Counted from the first letter of the stretch, positions 1 to 9,026 are shown. The stretch: 64,000 bases of DNA from Bacillota bacterium (GCA_023409735.1 JAEYRB010000035.1:17470-81469), one strand, 5' to 3'. A program made the numbers and translations. The notes: a model not told the origin generated them from the letters alone.

Positions 1-97
1 TAACGAGGCTTCTAAATCGCTTGCCTCGTTGAAACACTGCAATGGAGTGAAAATTCTTCTACAACCGAAGAATTTTCTGTGAACCAAAGTGTTATAA
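1..97 (+). repeat. Structured intergenic repeat E, copy 1 (cut by window edge)
   Basis: This segment matches a second copy at 61218-61349. It has a stem AACGAGG (2-8) with CCTCGTT (24-30), then GAAACAC, then a 10-bp hairpin AAAATTCTTC (50-59) with GAAGAATTTT (67-76) closing a 7-base loop that ends in ACC, then GAACC and GTGTTATA (89-96). AACAC (33-37) can also pair with GTGTT (89-93). Compared with copy 2, the 10-bp hairpin has two paired substitutions that keep pairing. The 5' GTGTT arm seen in copy 2 would lie just outside the window. The 3' end runs into a TATAAT-like sequence ahead of the gene at 186, so it may overlap that promoter. I cannot assign it to a known RNA class. Confidence 0.6.
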
Positions 98-185
98 TAA
101 TCCTGTATAATTTGGAAGGCTATAGTATTTACAGTAATATTACATCATGATGAATCCTCAAATCGCTACAATTACGGAGGTTAAC

Positions 186-1769
186 ATGGATAAAAGAAAA
201 GCTGCAATTATAATATCCTCGATAGTGCTAATTCTGGTGGTTGTTTTGGTGTTTGTAGATAAATTAATCATAAATAGGGCCCGCGGAAATGTGCAGGATA
301 CTCAGGCAAGTATAGTAACCGAAGCAGGAATGAAAAATGATGACAACAGTACAGGTGAAGGTACAGTCAAGAGCATAAATAAAGGTGCTTTATCAGACGG
401 CGTTCGTGAAACTGATGATGCATCTTCTTCTGAAGCATATAATACTGAAAGCTTGCTTAGAGACGAGATGATAAAGGTTGACGGAAACACTCCGGAATAT
501 GACATGGAGCTGCGTCTGTGTGAGAGGGCGGATAAAGAAACTTTTTTAGAACTTAGGTACTATCTTAATGGCGCAAGTGTTATAAACGATATAGATGATG
601 CTCAGATTCCGGAACTGAAGGAAATTTTTGAAAGCAGAAACAGTATTGGAAATAAGGAAGCTTATATAGTTAAGCAGGCGCTACTTAATCCTGTATATTC
701 ACAGCTTTATGTACTGATCTATGGATCAGCCGTTAACAAATACACGCAGGCTTCGTTATATGAAATCAACATTAATGATGCATCTGTGAATAAGCTGATG
801 TCTTACCCCGGTGAATACGGCCAGTTGTCATTGAACAAGGACAAAAGCCTCATGGCATATAGTTTTGGCGATCCGCCTCATATGAGCCAATATCAAGAGA
901 ACTTCCTTATTGACTTCTATGACTGCAGAAAAGCTGAGTACATCATTAAATCAAGCAGAGATGTATCAGGAAGCTTAATGGGCAGCAACAGTAATCCCAA
1001 TTATCTTTACGATTATGAGTTTACTTCATGGCTAGCGCCAAGGACAGCGAGACTGAATCAGACCATCAGCTCCAAAAAGGAAGAGGAATCAGTATTGCAG
1101 CAGGGTGATGTTTTATATGATATAGACAAAAATCTTATAATGAACTTGGATGGAAGTGCACAGGATATTTCGGCAGGGGCAGAAGGCGAGCTAACACAGC
1201 AGGGTGAAGCAGTACCACAAAACGATGAAACTCAGCAGAGCGAAGCAGCACAGCAAAACAATGGAACGAAACAGGGTGAAGCAGCTTCTGGTACAGACAG
1301 CACACAAAATTCAGAACAGTCATCTATAGGCAACGATGCCAATACTAAAGAAACGGGCAGCACAATAAAAGGAGCAGGCAGTACCTCTAAAAAAGGCGAA
1401 AGTGAGCAGGCAAAGCTGATCAAGAGCTTTTATTCATATCTGGAATCAGAAGATGATTACAAAAAAGCAATGGAATTGCTTGATAAGGATTTCGTCTTCA
1501 GGATGGAGCTGCTTAAGCAATTCGGTGTTGAGTATATTGTAAAGAGCGATTTTGATGCACAGGAAGCATCAATGTATAGTCAATTGCTAAAAGCAGCAAA
1601 GTTTGATACAATTGCCAAGGAAGAATTAAAAGATGGGATTTATACGATAGACTACTATCATTTTCTTGGTTTAAACAGCGATTCGCAGCTGAGACAGCTA
1701 ATGATAGCACGTATGAAGAAATCAGACGGCTTATGGAGAATTATTTCGATTGAGGAAGGTAAAGAGTAA
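186..1769 (+). CDS. Membrane-anchored protein of unknown function
   Basis: I do not recognise the family. The start at 186 is chosen because ACGGAGG ends six bases before it; an in-frame ATG at 147 has no such site. Residues ~6-28 form one hydrophobic helix (IIISSIVLILVVVLVFVDKL), suggesting a signal anchor with the rest outside the cell. A folded-looking region spans roughly residues 85-320. It is followed by a low-complexity Gln/Glu/Ala/Thr/Ser linker (~330-410) with repeats of the type QQGEAxxQND. A compact C-terminal domain (~415-527) begins AKLIKSFYSYLESEDDY, which resembles the small helical/NTF2-like tails found on exported clostridial proteins. Its stop overlaps the tcdA start by one base, so the two are probably cotranscribed. 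Confidence 0.7.
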   Translation: MDKRKAAIIISSIVLILVVVLVFVDKLIINRARGNVQDTQASIVTEAGMKNDDNSTGEGTVKSINKGALSDGVRETDDASSSEAYNTESLLRDEMIKVDGNTPEYDMELRLCERADKETFLELRYYLNGASVINDIDDAQIPELKEIFESRNSIGNKEAYIVKQALLNPVYSQLYVLIYGSAVNKYTQASLYEININDASVNKLMSYPGEYGQLSLNKDKSLMAYSFGDPPHMSQYQENFLIDFYDCRKAEYIIKSSRDVSGSLMGSNSNPNYLYDYEFTSWLAPRTARLNQTISSKKEEESVLQQGDVLYDIDKNLIMNLDGSAQDISAGAEGELTQQGEAVPQNDETQQSEAAQQNNGTKQGEAASGTDSTQNSEQSSIGNDANTKETGSTIKGAGSTSKKGESEQAKLIKSFYSYLESEDDYKKAMELLDKDFVFRMELLKQFGVEYIVKSDFDAQEASMYSQLLKAAKFDTIAKEELKDGIYTIDYYHFLGLNSDSQLRQLMIARMKKSDGLWRIISIEEGKE

Positions 1770-2716
1770 TGCAGCATGCATTTTCAAGATTTGAAATGCT
1801 GGTGGGACCCGATGCCATAGATAAACTAAAGAGAAGCAGAGTGGCTGTATTCGGAGTCGGCGGTGTTGGCAGCTTTGTAGTGGAGGGATTGGCACGAAGC
1901 GGTATTGGCAGGTTTGTGCTTATAGATAATGATGTTATTTGCGAGAGTAATATAAACAGGCAGCTGCAAGCTACGACAAAAACTATAGGACGAGCCAAGG
2001 TAGATGTAATGAAGGAGAGAATTCTTGACATCAATCCTGAAGCTGAGGTAGAGACCCATCAGCTTTTTTATCTGCCAGGAACATCAGACGAGCTTCTTGA
2101 CGACCATATAGATTATATCGTTGATGCAATCGACACAGTTACTGCAAAGGTAGATCTTGTTATGAAGGCCAGAGAAATGGGTATACCAATCATATGCAGT
2201 ATGGGGACCGGCAATAAGTTTGACCCTACAAAGCTTTGCATTACCGATATAAGCAAGACCTCTATCGATCCTCTTGCAAGAGTTATGAGGAAGGAACTTA
2301 GGGATAGAGGCATAAAATCATTAAAGGTGCTGTTCTCAACTGAAGTTCCGGCTGCAGTTCTCCAGCCTGCCGAAGAGGAAGAGGATTGGAAGATAGAACA
2401 AGACAAGTGCAGAATTTGTGATAGCAGACATGGGAAGAAAGAAATAGTAAGTGTTGAGAGCAGCAATCAAGAGAGTGGACAAGATGAAGTCAGTAATCAC
2501 GAGAGTGGACAGAACGAGAACAGAAGCATTGATGCCATTAAGCAAGAGTGCGACAGTGGCGAGTGCATGCAAGGAAATGTCAACATTATGAATATTTCCA
2601 ACAGCATTAGCGGTAACAAAAAACGCAGGGGAATTCCAGGCAGTACAGCATTTGTTCCTCCTGCAGCAGGACTTCTAATAGCCAGTGAGGTCGTGAAAGA
2701 CATCATCGGAAAATGA
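1769..2716 (+). CDS. tcdA: tRNA threonylcarbamoyladenosine dehydratase (ThiF/E1-like)
   Basis: This is an E1-like adenylating enzyme that cyclises the t6A base at position 37 of ANN-decoding tRNAs. Seen: the nucleotide-binding motif GVGGVGSFVVEGLARSGIG near residue 26, LIDNDVICESNINRQ, the DAIDTVTAK segment, and the family's C-terminal signature around STAFVPPAAGLLIASEVV. The protein is 315 residues, longer than the roughly 240-270 usual for the family. The excess lies between CRICDSRHGKK (~213-223) and KKRRGIPGSTAF (~285). It is a Ser/Asn/Glu/Gln-rich stretch with a near-repeat (NQESGQDE and NHESGQNE), inserted just before the conserved C-terminal motif. The start codon overlaps the stop of the previous gene (TAATG), and no other start fits. 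Confidence 0.9.
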   Translation: MQHAFSRFEMLVGPDAIDKLKRSRVAVFGVGGVGSFVVEGLARSGIGRFVLIDNDVICESNINRQLQATTKTIGRAKVDVMKERILDINPEAEVETHQLFYLPGTSDELLDDHIDYIVDAIDTVTAKVDLVMKAREMGIPIICSMGTGNKFDPTKLCITDISKTSIDPLARVMRKELRDRGIKSLKVLFSTEVPAAVLQPAEEEEDWKIEQDKCRICDSRHGKKEIVSVESSNQESGQDEVSNHESGQNENRSIDAIKQECDSGECMQGNVNIMNISNSISGNKKRRGIPGSTAFVPPAAGLLIASEVVKDIIGK

Positions 2717-2788
2717 CACTTGGATATAGCTGGCATGAACAACTGTAAAATTGTTTACGTAAGAAAGGATAGGTAATAGAATAGGTAT

Positions 2789-3457
2789 ATGTTTGAGAAT
2801 AGGATTACAATATTTACTGGACATTTTGGAAGCGGCAAAACTGAAGTAGCAGTTAATTACGCTGTTAAGCTTGCTCAGACGGGAAGAAAGACCGCAATTG
2901 TCGATTTTGATATCGTCAATCCGTTTTTTCGTACAGCTGATGCCAGAGATATGCTGGAATCAAGAGGTATAAAGGTGGTTACCCCAGTTTATGCTAATAC
3001 AAATGTCGATGTTCCTTCACTTCCGGCTGAAATCAGCTCGCTGTTTGATGATAAAAGCTATAGCGTAGTTCTTGATGTTGGCGGAGACGACCTGGGTGCA
3101 AGGGTGCTTTCCAGGTATAAAGCTGAAATTACTTCTGATGACTATATACATTATTTTGTAATAAATACAAGGCGGCCAATGACAAGGAATGTTGACGAGA
3201 TCATGATAATGCATTCTGAAATAGAGGAGAGCTCCGGCATAAAGGTGGATAAGCTGGTGAATAATACAAATCTTCTTGGAGCCAGTACTTCTGATGTATT
3301 AAAAGAAGGCTCTGATATTATTGCAGAGGTCTCATCGAGATTATCCATACCTGTTGGTCTTATAAGCGGACTTGAGCCTGTTTTAAAATCTTACAGTAGA
3401 GACGAGAGTGTTGAGAGGCTATACCTTGATAAATTTATAAAGCTGCCTTGGGAGTAA
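2789..3457 (+). CDS. P-loop ATP-binding protein (MinD/CobQ-like) beside 2-oxoacid oxidoreductase genes
   Basis: The protein has a P-loop GHFGSGKTE at residues ~10-18, a Walker A'-type strand IVDFDIVNPFF (~38-48) and a Walker B-like strand SVVLDVGGDD (~93-102). This is the layout of SIMIBI-class ATPases such as MinD, CobQ and Mrp. The length (222 aa) suits a single-domain ATPase. No DNA-binding or membrane segment is visible. It lies about 230 bp upstream of the 2-oxoacid:ferredoxin oxidoreductase operon on the same strand. A role in metal-cluster or cofactor handling for that enzyme is possible but is inference from position only. Confidence 0.75.
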   Translation: MFENRITIFTGHFGSGKTEVAVNYAVKLAQTGRKTAIVDFDIVNPFFRTADARDMLESRGIKVVTPVYANTNVDVPSLPAEISSLFDDKSYSVVLDVGGDDLGARVLSRYKAEITSDDYIHYFVINTRRPMTRNVDEIMIMHSEIEESSGIKVDKLVNNTNLLGASTSDVLKEGSDIIAEVSSRLSIPVGLISGLEPVLKSYSRDESVERLYLDKFIKLPWE

Positions 3458-3684
3458 GCAAAGAACTGTGTGAATTATTTGAGATTGATGATAAAATACT
3501 TAGAGTTAATTGAAAAAATAGATCAATGAGGCATTTGAAATAGGCAAAACTTTTATTTATCCTTTAAAATAGTTAAAAAATAGATAGAAAATAAAAAACA
3601 TGTATAAAAAGCAATGTTTTTTACTTGAATTGGCGTTCTTTGAAATATATAATGAAAAAATCGTCTAAGAATGTGAGGTGCGAT

Positions 3685-3891
3685 ATGGCAAAGGTTACTT
3701 TTAATGAAGATCGTTGCAAGGGCTGTAAACTATGTACAACTGTATGCCCAAAAAAAATTGTAATTATAGATACAGAAAAGCTTAACCTTAAGGGCTTTCA
3801 CCCGGCAACCGTCAAAGAAGTAGATAAGTGTATAGGCTGTTGCTTCTGCGCCACGATTTGTCCTGATTGCGTTATTGAAGTAGAGAAGTAA
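3685..3891 (+). CDS. korD: 2-oxoacid:ferredoxin oxidoreductase, delta (ferredoxin-like) subunit
   Basis: This small protein (68 aa) carries two [4Fe-4S] binding motifs, CKGCKLCTTVCP and CIGCCFCATICP. It is the electron-transfer subunit of a four-subunit 2-oxoacid:ferredoxin oxidoreductase. ATG at 3685 is preferred over an in-frame TTG at 3625 because a GAGGTG site lies five bases upstream and MAKVTFNEDRC is the usual family beginning. It is the first gene of the delta-alpha-beta-gamma operon, with 17 bp to the alpha subunit and a GGGGGG-containing ribosome binding site between them. The symbol follows the 2-oxoglutarate enzyme; the branched-chain (Vor) enzyme has the same architecture. Confidence 0.88.
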   Translation: MAKVTFNEDRCKGCKLCTTVCPKKIVIIDTEKLNLKGFHPATVKEVDKCIGCCFCATICPDCVIEVEK

Positions 3892-3908
3892 TAAGGGGGG
3901 AGCATATC

Positions 3909-4964
3909 ATGGGAGAGAAAATTTTAATGAAGGGAAACGAGGTAATAGCAGAAGCTGCATTAAGAGCAGGCTGCAGGTATTATTTCGGTTATCCTATAAC
4001 ACCTCAGACAGAGGTAGCACATTATTTTGCTAAAAAAATGTCACAATATGGTGGCACATTTATACAGGCTGAAAGTGAAATTGCAGCAATGAATATGGTT
4101 TATGGAGCAGCAAGCGCTGGCGCCAGAACTATGACGTCTTCGTCCAGCCCGGGAATCAGTTTGAAGCAGGAGGCAATATCCTATGCCGCATGTGCAGAGC
4201 TGCCTGCGGTGGTGGTGAATATTGTAAGAGCAGGCCCGGGACTCGGTGGTATTCTTGCGGCTCAATGTGACTATTTCCAGGCAACAAAGGGCGGCGGACA
4301 TGGCGATTACAGAATGGTAGTGCTTGCACCAAGCAGCATCCAGGAGTTGTATGAGCTGACTGTTGAAGCTTTTAATATTGCTGATAAATACAGGACCCTC
4401 TGTATGATAATGGGTGACGGTATGCTCGGCCAGATGATGGAGGGCGTTGAATTCAAAGAAAAAGAAGAGTTCTATCAAGCTGATAAGAGCTGGGCTACAA
4501 CAGGCACGGAAATGAAGAGGGAGCATAACATTATTACTTCTATATATATAGATCCTGAGGTGCTTGAGAAGCATAACCAGAAGCTGCAAGCTAAATATAA
4601 GACAATAACTGAAAATGAGACCCGTGTAGAGACATATAACTGTGAAGGTGCAGATGTAATAGTAGCTGCATATGGTACTATTTCAAGAATCGTCAAGAAC
4701 GTTATAAAGGCAGCTGAAAAGGAAGGTATAAAGGTTGGACTTATAAGGCCAATTACTTTATGGCCGTTCCCAAAGGAAGCCTTTGAGAAGTATGCAGAAG
4801 CTCCCAAAGCATTTCTTTCAGTGGAATTGAGTGCAGGTCAGATGGTGGAGGATGTAAGGCTTTCTGTTAACGGAAAGAGACCGGTATACTTCCATGGAAG
4901 AATGGGTGGCATGATTCCCACACAGAAGGAAATATTGGATAAAATAAAGGAAATATTGAAGTAA
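3909..4964 (+). CDS. korA: 2-oxoacid:ferredoxin oxidoreductase, alpha subunit (KorA/VorB type)
   Basis: This is the pyrimidine-binding/transketolase-like subunit of an oxidoreductase that decarboxylates a 2-oxoacid to its acyl-CoA and reduces ferredoxin. Seen: GNEVIAEAALRAGCRYYFGY at the N-terminus, the PITPQTEV motif, the conserved QAESEIAAMNMVYGA segment containing the TPP-activating Glu, TSSSSPGISLKQE, and a C-terminal VRPITLWPFP-like stretch (IRPITLWPFP). The length (351 aa) matches the short KorA/VorB class, which lacks the fused gamma domain. The substrate (2-oxoglutarate, 3-methyl-2-oxobutanoate or another 2-oxoacid) cannot be decided from sequence alone. It is followed 13 bp later by the beta subunit. 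Confidence 0.9.
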   Translation: MGEKILMKGNEVIAEAALRAGCRYYFGYPITPQTEVAHYFAKKMSQYGGTFIQAESEIAAMNMVYGAASAGARTMTSSSSPGISLKQEAISYAACAELPAVVVNIVRAGPGLGGILAAQCDYFQATKGGGHGDYRMVVLAPSSIQELYELTVEAFNIADKYRTLCMIMGDGMLGQMMEGVEFKEKEEFYQADKSWATTGTEMKREHNIITSIYIDPEVLEKHNQKLQAKYKTITENETRVETYNCEGADVIVAAYGTISRIVKNVIKAAEKEGIKVGLIRPITLWPFPKEAFEKYAEAPKAFLSVELSAGQMVEDVRLSVNGKRPVYFHGRMGGMIPTQKEILDKIKEILK

Positions 4965-4977
4965 GGGGGGAAAGGCT

Positions 4978-5724
4978 ATGGCTATAGTATTTCAAAGACC
5001 TCATGCATTGAGAGAAACACCGCTGCATTACTGTCCGGGGTGTACTCATGGAATAATTCACAGGATTATTGCAGAGGTTATAGATGAATTGGGTATAGAA
5101 GGCAGTACAGTAGGCGTTTCTCCTGTTGGATGCGCATACAACAATTATCTCTATTTTAACTGTGACATGGTACAAGCTGCACACGGGAGAGCTCCTGCAG
5201 TTGCTACAGGCATCAAGCGCGTTAAGCCGGAAAACATGGTTTTCACATATCAGGGAGACGGTGATCTGGCGTCCATAGGAACTGCTGAAATCGTACATGC
5301 TGCAAACAGAGGAGAGAAAATAACTACTATATTTATAAATAATGCAATCTACGGTATGACATCAGGACAGATGGCACCTACAACGCTACTTGGTCAGGTA
5401 ACTACAACATCTCCTTTTGGAAGAAAGCCTGAGGTAGAGGGTTATCCTATCAATATGAGCGAGATGCTTGCCACACTGAAGGGTGCTGTATATGTTGAGA
5501 GAGTCTCAATGCATGACATAAAGAATATAAAGAATGCAAAGAGCGCAATAAAGAAGGCATTTAAGGTACAGCAGGCCGGACTGGGCTTCTCTATCGTAGA
5601 GGTTCTTTCAAGCTGCCCAACAAACTGGGGGTTAGATCCTTTACAGTCATTGAAGTGGATCGAGGAAAAGATGATACCCCAATATCCTCTTGGTAATTTC
5701 AAGGGAAAGGATTTGGAGGTGTAG
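4978..5724 (+). CDS. korB: 2-oxoacid:ferredoxin oxidoreductase, beta (TPP-binding) subunit
   Basis: This is the thiamine-diphosphate-binding subunit. Seen: LHYCPGCTHGIIHR near residue 17, a second conserved Cys in VSPVGCAYN, and the TPP/Mg motif beginning GDGDLASIG (~residue 94) with the following NNAIYGMTSGQ segment. The C-terminal FSIVEVLSSCPTNWG motif is typical of the family. The length is 248 aa. It is preceded by an AAGGGGGG ribosome binding site and sits inside the compact delta-alpha-beta-gamma operon. The gamma subunit starts four bases after this stop codon, so translation is probably coupled. Confidence 0.9.
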   Translation: MAIVFQRPHALRETPLHYCPGCTHGIIHRIIAEVIDELGIEGSTVGVSPVGCAYNNYLYFNCDMVQAAHGRAPAVATGIKRVKPENMVFTYQGDGDLASIGTAEIVHAANRGEKITTIFINNAIYGMTSGQMAPTTLLGQVTTTSPFGRKPEVEGYPINMSEMLATLKGAVYVERVSMHDIKNIKNAKSAIKKAFKVQQAGLGFSIVEVLSSCPTNWGLDPLQSLKWIEEKMIPQYPLGNFKGKDLEV

Positions 5725-5728
5725 GCTT

Positions 5729-6262
5729 ATGACTCAGACTGAAATTATTATATCAGGCTTCGGTGGTCAGGGAATACAGGCAGCAGGAAAGTTAATAGCA
5801 TATTCCGGAATGCTTGAAGGTAAGTTTGTATCATTTCTGCCATCCTATGGCCCTGAAATGAGAGGCGGAACCTCCAATTGCCATGTTATAGTTTCGGAAG
5901 ACCCTGTAGGCTCGCCTATAATTAATAATGCTACAGTGTTAGTAGCTATGAACCGGCCTTCATTAGACAAGTTCGAAAAAATTGTCGTCCCCGGTGGAAT
6001 AATACTGGTGGACAGCTCACTTGTTGATAGAAGCCCTGAGCGCAGTGATGTTAAGGTGTTTCAGATACCTGCCACCCAGATAGCTTCAGATATGGGAAAT
6101 CTTGCATTTGCAAATATCATTATGCTTGGAAAGCTTCTTCATGAAACCGGAGCAGTATCAAGTGAATACTTTGAAAAAGGTTTGAAAAAAATACTTCCTC
6201 CCAAAAAGCACAGCCTTATACCGGAAGAAATGAAGGCTCTTGAGCTTGGGATGAATTATTAA
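5729..6262 (+). CDS. korC: 2-oxoacid:ferredoxin oxidoreductase, gamma subunit
   Basis: This gamma-domain subunit (177 aa) completes the enzyme. Seen: the signature SGFGGQGIQAAGKLIAYSG at the N-terminus, FLPSYGPEMRGGTSNCHV (residues ~33-50), and a C-terminal segment LPPKKHSLIPEEMKALELG. ATG at 5729 follows GGAGGTGTAGGCTT, whose GGAGGT lies inside the 3' end of the beta gene. An earlier in-frame start at 5690 would overlap korB more and lacks this site. It is the last gene of the operon; the next gene (ymaF-like) is convergent and begins 14 bp away with no strong terminator seen. Confidence 0.9.
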   Translation: MTQTEIIISGFGGQGIQAAGKLIAYSGMLEGKFVSFLPSYGPEMRGGTSNCHVIVSEDPVGSPIINNATVLVAMNRPSLDKFEKIVVPGGIILVDSSLVDRSPERSDVKVFQIPATQIASDMGNLAFANIIMLGKLLHETGAVSSEYFEKGLKKILPPKKHSLIPEEMKALELGMNY

Positions 6263-6275
6263 TGGGTTGAACGAA

Positions 6276-6596
6276 TTAATGTCCGTAACTTACAGCCTGC
6301 ATGGGTGAATTGTAGGATATTTCCTCTAAGGTATATCCGGAAAAATTATGCTCATGTAGGCTGTTGTTTTCAAGAACGCCTTCCATTCTATGGACATGAC
6401 CATTTTCAGTTTTTATCGGCAAACCGGTAATACCGCTAAAATAATGGGTATGATTATTATATGATGAAATGCCGTAATAGTAATGAAAATGGAAACCATC
6501 TATACCGATCATGTTGCCTGCAAACCCCAAAAGCTTATGTGTATGTCCATTTTCCTCAACACAATCAAATTTATACTTGTGCATATGAGAATTCAT
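6276..6596 (-). CDS. YmaF family His-rich protein
   Basis: A 106-residue protein with many His pairs spaced like HMHKY, NGHTHK, FHFHYYYGIS, NNHTHYFSG, NGHVHRMEG and HEHNF. This regular HxH periodicity is the hallmark of the YmaF family, whose biochemical role is not established; metal binding is a plausible guess from the His content. There is no signal peptide or membrane helix. The start has a GGGAGG site six bases upstream on the minus strand. It is monocistronic and convergent with the oxidoreductase operon. Confidence 0.82.
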   Translation of the reverse strand: MNSHMHKYKFDCVEENGHTHKLLGFAGNMIGIDGFHFHYYYGISSYNNHTHYFSGITGLPIKTENGHVHRMEGVLENNSLHEHNFSGYTLEEISYNSPMQAVSYGH

Positions 6597-6884
6597 AAAG
6601 TGCCTCCCATTTAGTTCAACTTATTAATTAATATTTTGCGCACAAATATAGCCATTATGACTTACATTATTTGTTATAGGGTGATTAGTACATAAGTAAT
6701 TTATATTTAGAAGAACAAATGTGTACAAAACATCGTCAAATTATTACATGTTACATAATGAAAAATGGTATTATTATATTATCTAAAAAGGTCTACATAT
6801 ACCGGTTGTTTTATTGGAAATGATTGTTTGAACATTTGCAATATGGTAATATATACCAAATGACAAGCATTAAGGAGATTTGAT

Positions 6885-7703
6885 ATGAAGCAATTAATTG
6901 CCGGTATCATTTCTGTATTTCTGATAATCTTTACAGCTGGCTGCGGTGAGGACGAAGTAAGTGTTATAAAAAGAACGGCAGAATATGGTGAAAAAACTGT
7001 AAAAGTAGAATTGCCAATAAAGCTAAATATTGATTGTTTCTGCAGCAATATTGAGATTTATTGCTGGAATAAGCAGGAGGTAAAATTTGAGTACACAAAG
7101 AGCATAACAGCCAAAATGCAGGAACAGAAGCTGAAAAAGTATCTGCAAAAAATGGACATCATTACAGATGTATCAGGCAGTGAAGTAAGCTTCAAAAGCA
7201 ATTGTGAAGAGTCTGATAAGGTCAGCAGAGTACTGGAATTGAGTATTTATATACCATATAGGACGGAAGAAGTAAGTATCAGCTGTAGAGAAGGAAAACT
7301 CAAGATATGTGACCATTTAAAGTGCAACCTGTCAGTGGAAGGTGGCATACTGGATACGATTATTAACAAATTCAGCGGCAGAGTAAATGCTAGTGTTAAG
7401 AAAGGCAATGTCAGGATTAATGCGGGGAAGCTCCTTGATGGTACAGTAATAAGTACAATTGACGGTAATGTTTATGTTAAAGCGTTGTATGAGCCATCGG
7501 GCGAATACAGCTTCTATTCTGAGAACGGTGTTCTAGATATAAATATCCCAAAGGAGCTTAATGCAAAAATAATTGACTACCTACCGGCTGACTATTATGA
7601 TAATAACACAAAGGAAGGTTTTACTATTGATACGACAGAAACAGATACTGCCAGCTTCAGGCTTACAAGCGGAGTAGAAGGCATCAATGTAAACAGATTC
7701 TGA
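6885..7703 (+). CDS. Putative lipoprotein with DUF4097-like beta-repeat domain
   Basis: The N-terminus MKQLIAGIISVFLIIFTAGC is a lipoprotein signal peptide with a Cys at residue 20, so the mature protein is probably membrane-anchored outside the cell. The rest (272 aa in total) is predicted to be beta-rich, with repeated hydrophobic strands such as GNVRINAGKLLDGTVIS and DGNVYVKALYEPSG. That pattern is like DUF4097 putative-adhesin domains, but assignment is tentative. AAGGAG lies upstream of the ATG. The capA-like gene follows after 33 bp with its own GGGGGAAG site, so the two are likely cotranscribed. Confidence 0.7.
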   Translation: MKQLIAGIISVFLIIFTAGCGEDEVSVIKRTAEYGEKTVKVELPIKLNIDCFCSNIEIYCWNKQEVKFEYTKSITAKMQEQKLKKYLQKMDIITDVSGSEVSFKSNCEESDKVSRVLELSIYIPYRTEEVSISCREGKLKICDHLKCNLSVEGGILDTIINKFSGRVNASVKKGNVRINAGKLLDGTVISTIDGNVYVKALYEPSGEYSFYSENGVLDINIPKELNAKIIDYLPADYYDNNTKEGFTIDTTETDTASFRLTSGVEGINVNRF

Positions 7704-7736
7704 AAATTACATTTAAATTTTTTTGGGGGAAGATAC

Positions 7737-9026
7737 ATGAAAAGAAAGTACATTATTTTACTATCTGTAATAGCAATTTTGGCTGCAGCAGTATTGTTTT
7801 TTGCAGCAAGCTTATTCTTCACAAATCTGAATGCGGCAGCTTCTGTGTCCTCAGTTCAGGATACTGCAGAGGATAGCAGGATTAGTAATGAAGTATCAAC
7901 TCAATCATCGAATGAGACATCAAATGAGTCATCAGGTGCAGAAGCTGAGGCAGCAAATAAGGAAATTGAAGCTGCTTCATCAGGACAGGTCGATGCTGAG
8001 CAATCAAAGGAAGAAATACCTGAGCTGCGTTTCATGGCAGTTGGAGATATAATGTTGGGTAGGGGAGTTGGAGCACGTCTTAATAAAGCAGGCGGCTTCA
8101 ATAAAGCGTTTGAGGATGTAGCACCATTGCTGAACAAAGGTGATGTAGTATTTGCGAACCTGGAGTCTCCGTTGACTGCCAGCACGCATAGCCTGGATCC
8201 GAGGGGCAAGATTGTGTTAAAAGCAAAGCCTGAGGCAGTAAGTGCAATAACAATGGCAGGATTTAATCTGATAAGCCTGGCCAACAATCACATGATGGAC
8301 TATTATGAGAAAGGCCTTTACGACACCATGTCCATACTTGATGAGAATGGAATACTGCATGCCGGTGGCGGAAGTAATATCAATGAAGCACGCAGGCCAG
8401 CAATAATGGAGGTAAACGGCATAAAGGTCGGGCTTTTGGCTTATACAGATATGGCCGAGCTGACTTTTGCGGGAAAGCCCTATCTATCCTATGCAGCAAA
8501 GGATGAAAAATCCGGACTTGCGCCAAGAAAGTATGAACTTGCGCTTGAGGATGTAAAAAAACTGAGGGAACAGGTAGATCTGGTTGCTGTTTCATTGCAT
8601 TGGGGTATTGAGGATAGCTTTAAAATAACAGCAGATCAGGTTGAATTTGCCCATAATCTTATAGATAATGGTGCAGACATAATATTAGGTCATCATCCTC
8701 ACCAGTTCCAAGGCATGGAGATATATAAAGGAAAACCTATAATGTACAGTATGGGTAATTTTATTTTTGACCAGAATGATCCTGAAAATCAGGAGGGCTT
8801 CATAATAGACATGAAATATCGAGGAAGAGAGCTTGTAGAGTTTTCTGCTATTCCTGTAAGAGTAATAGAAAAGACTTACGTCAGAATTCAAACAGGAGAG
8901 AATGCCTCCGAGCTTATAAAGAGGCAGGTGGAGCTGTGCAGCGAGCTGGGTACAACATTTGATGTTGCAAATGATGCAATAACGTATGTAAATGGTGATA
9001 GTATGAAGACAGCATCTAGCAATTAA
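7737..9026 (+). CDS. CapA family metallophosphoesterase-like protein
   Basis: This 429-residue protein has an N-terminal membrane anchor (residues ~5-30), then a Ser/Glu/Ala-rich linker (~35-90), then a CapA domain beginning LRFMAVGDIMLGRGVG (~97). Seen in the domain: NLESPLT, SLANNHMMDYYEKGL, SLHWGIE, and ILGHHPHQFQGMEIYKGKPI followed by YSMGNFIFD. These residues match the calcineurin-like fold of CapA, which in bacilli helps anchor or export poly-gamma-glutamate. No capB/capC genes are nearby, so capsule synthesis should not be assumed; many stand-alone clostridial CapA proteins have unknown substrates. Confidence 0.85.
   Translation: MKRKYIILLSVIAILAAAVLFFAASLFFTNLNAAASVSSVQDTAEDSRISNEVSTQSSNETSNESSGAEAEAANKEIEAASSGQVDAEQSKEEIPELRFMAVGDIMLGRGVGARLNKAGGFNKAFEDVAPLLNKGDVVFANLESPLTASTHSLDPRGKIVLKAKPEAVSAITMAGFNLISLANNHMMDYYEKGLYDTMSILDENGILHAGGGSNINEARRPAIMEVNGIKVGLLAYTDMAELTFAGKPYLSYAAKDEKSGLAPRKYELALEDVKKLREQVDLVAVSLHWGIEDSFKITADQVEFAHNLIDNGADIILGHHPHQFQGMEIYKGKPIMYSMGNFIFDQNDPENQEGFIIDMKYRGRELVEFSAIPVRVIEKTYVRIQTGENASELIKRQVELCSELGTTFDVANDAITYVNGDSMKTASSN

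Noticed and set aside
1..97. CRISPR repeat or integron attC site, because of GTTGAAAC and paired GAGG/CCTC arms
   Set aside because: Only one copy is present locally, there are no spacers, and the arms do not end in the GTTRRRY/RYYYAAC boxes required for attC.
4041..4589. 182-residue minus-strand open frame opposite korA
   Set aside because: Shadow of the alpha-subunit gene; no ribosome site or recognisable domain.
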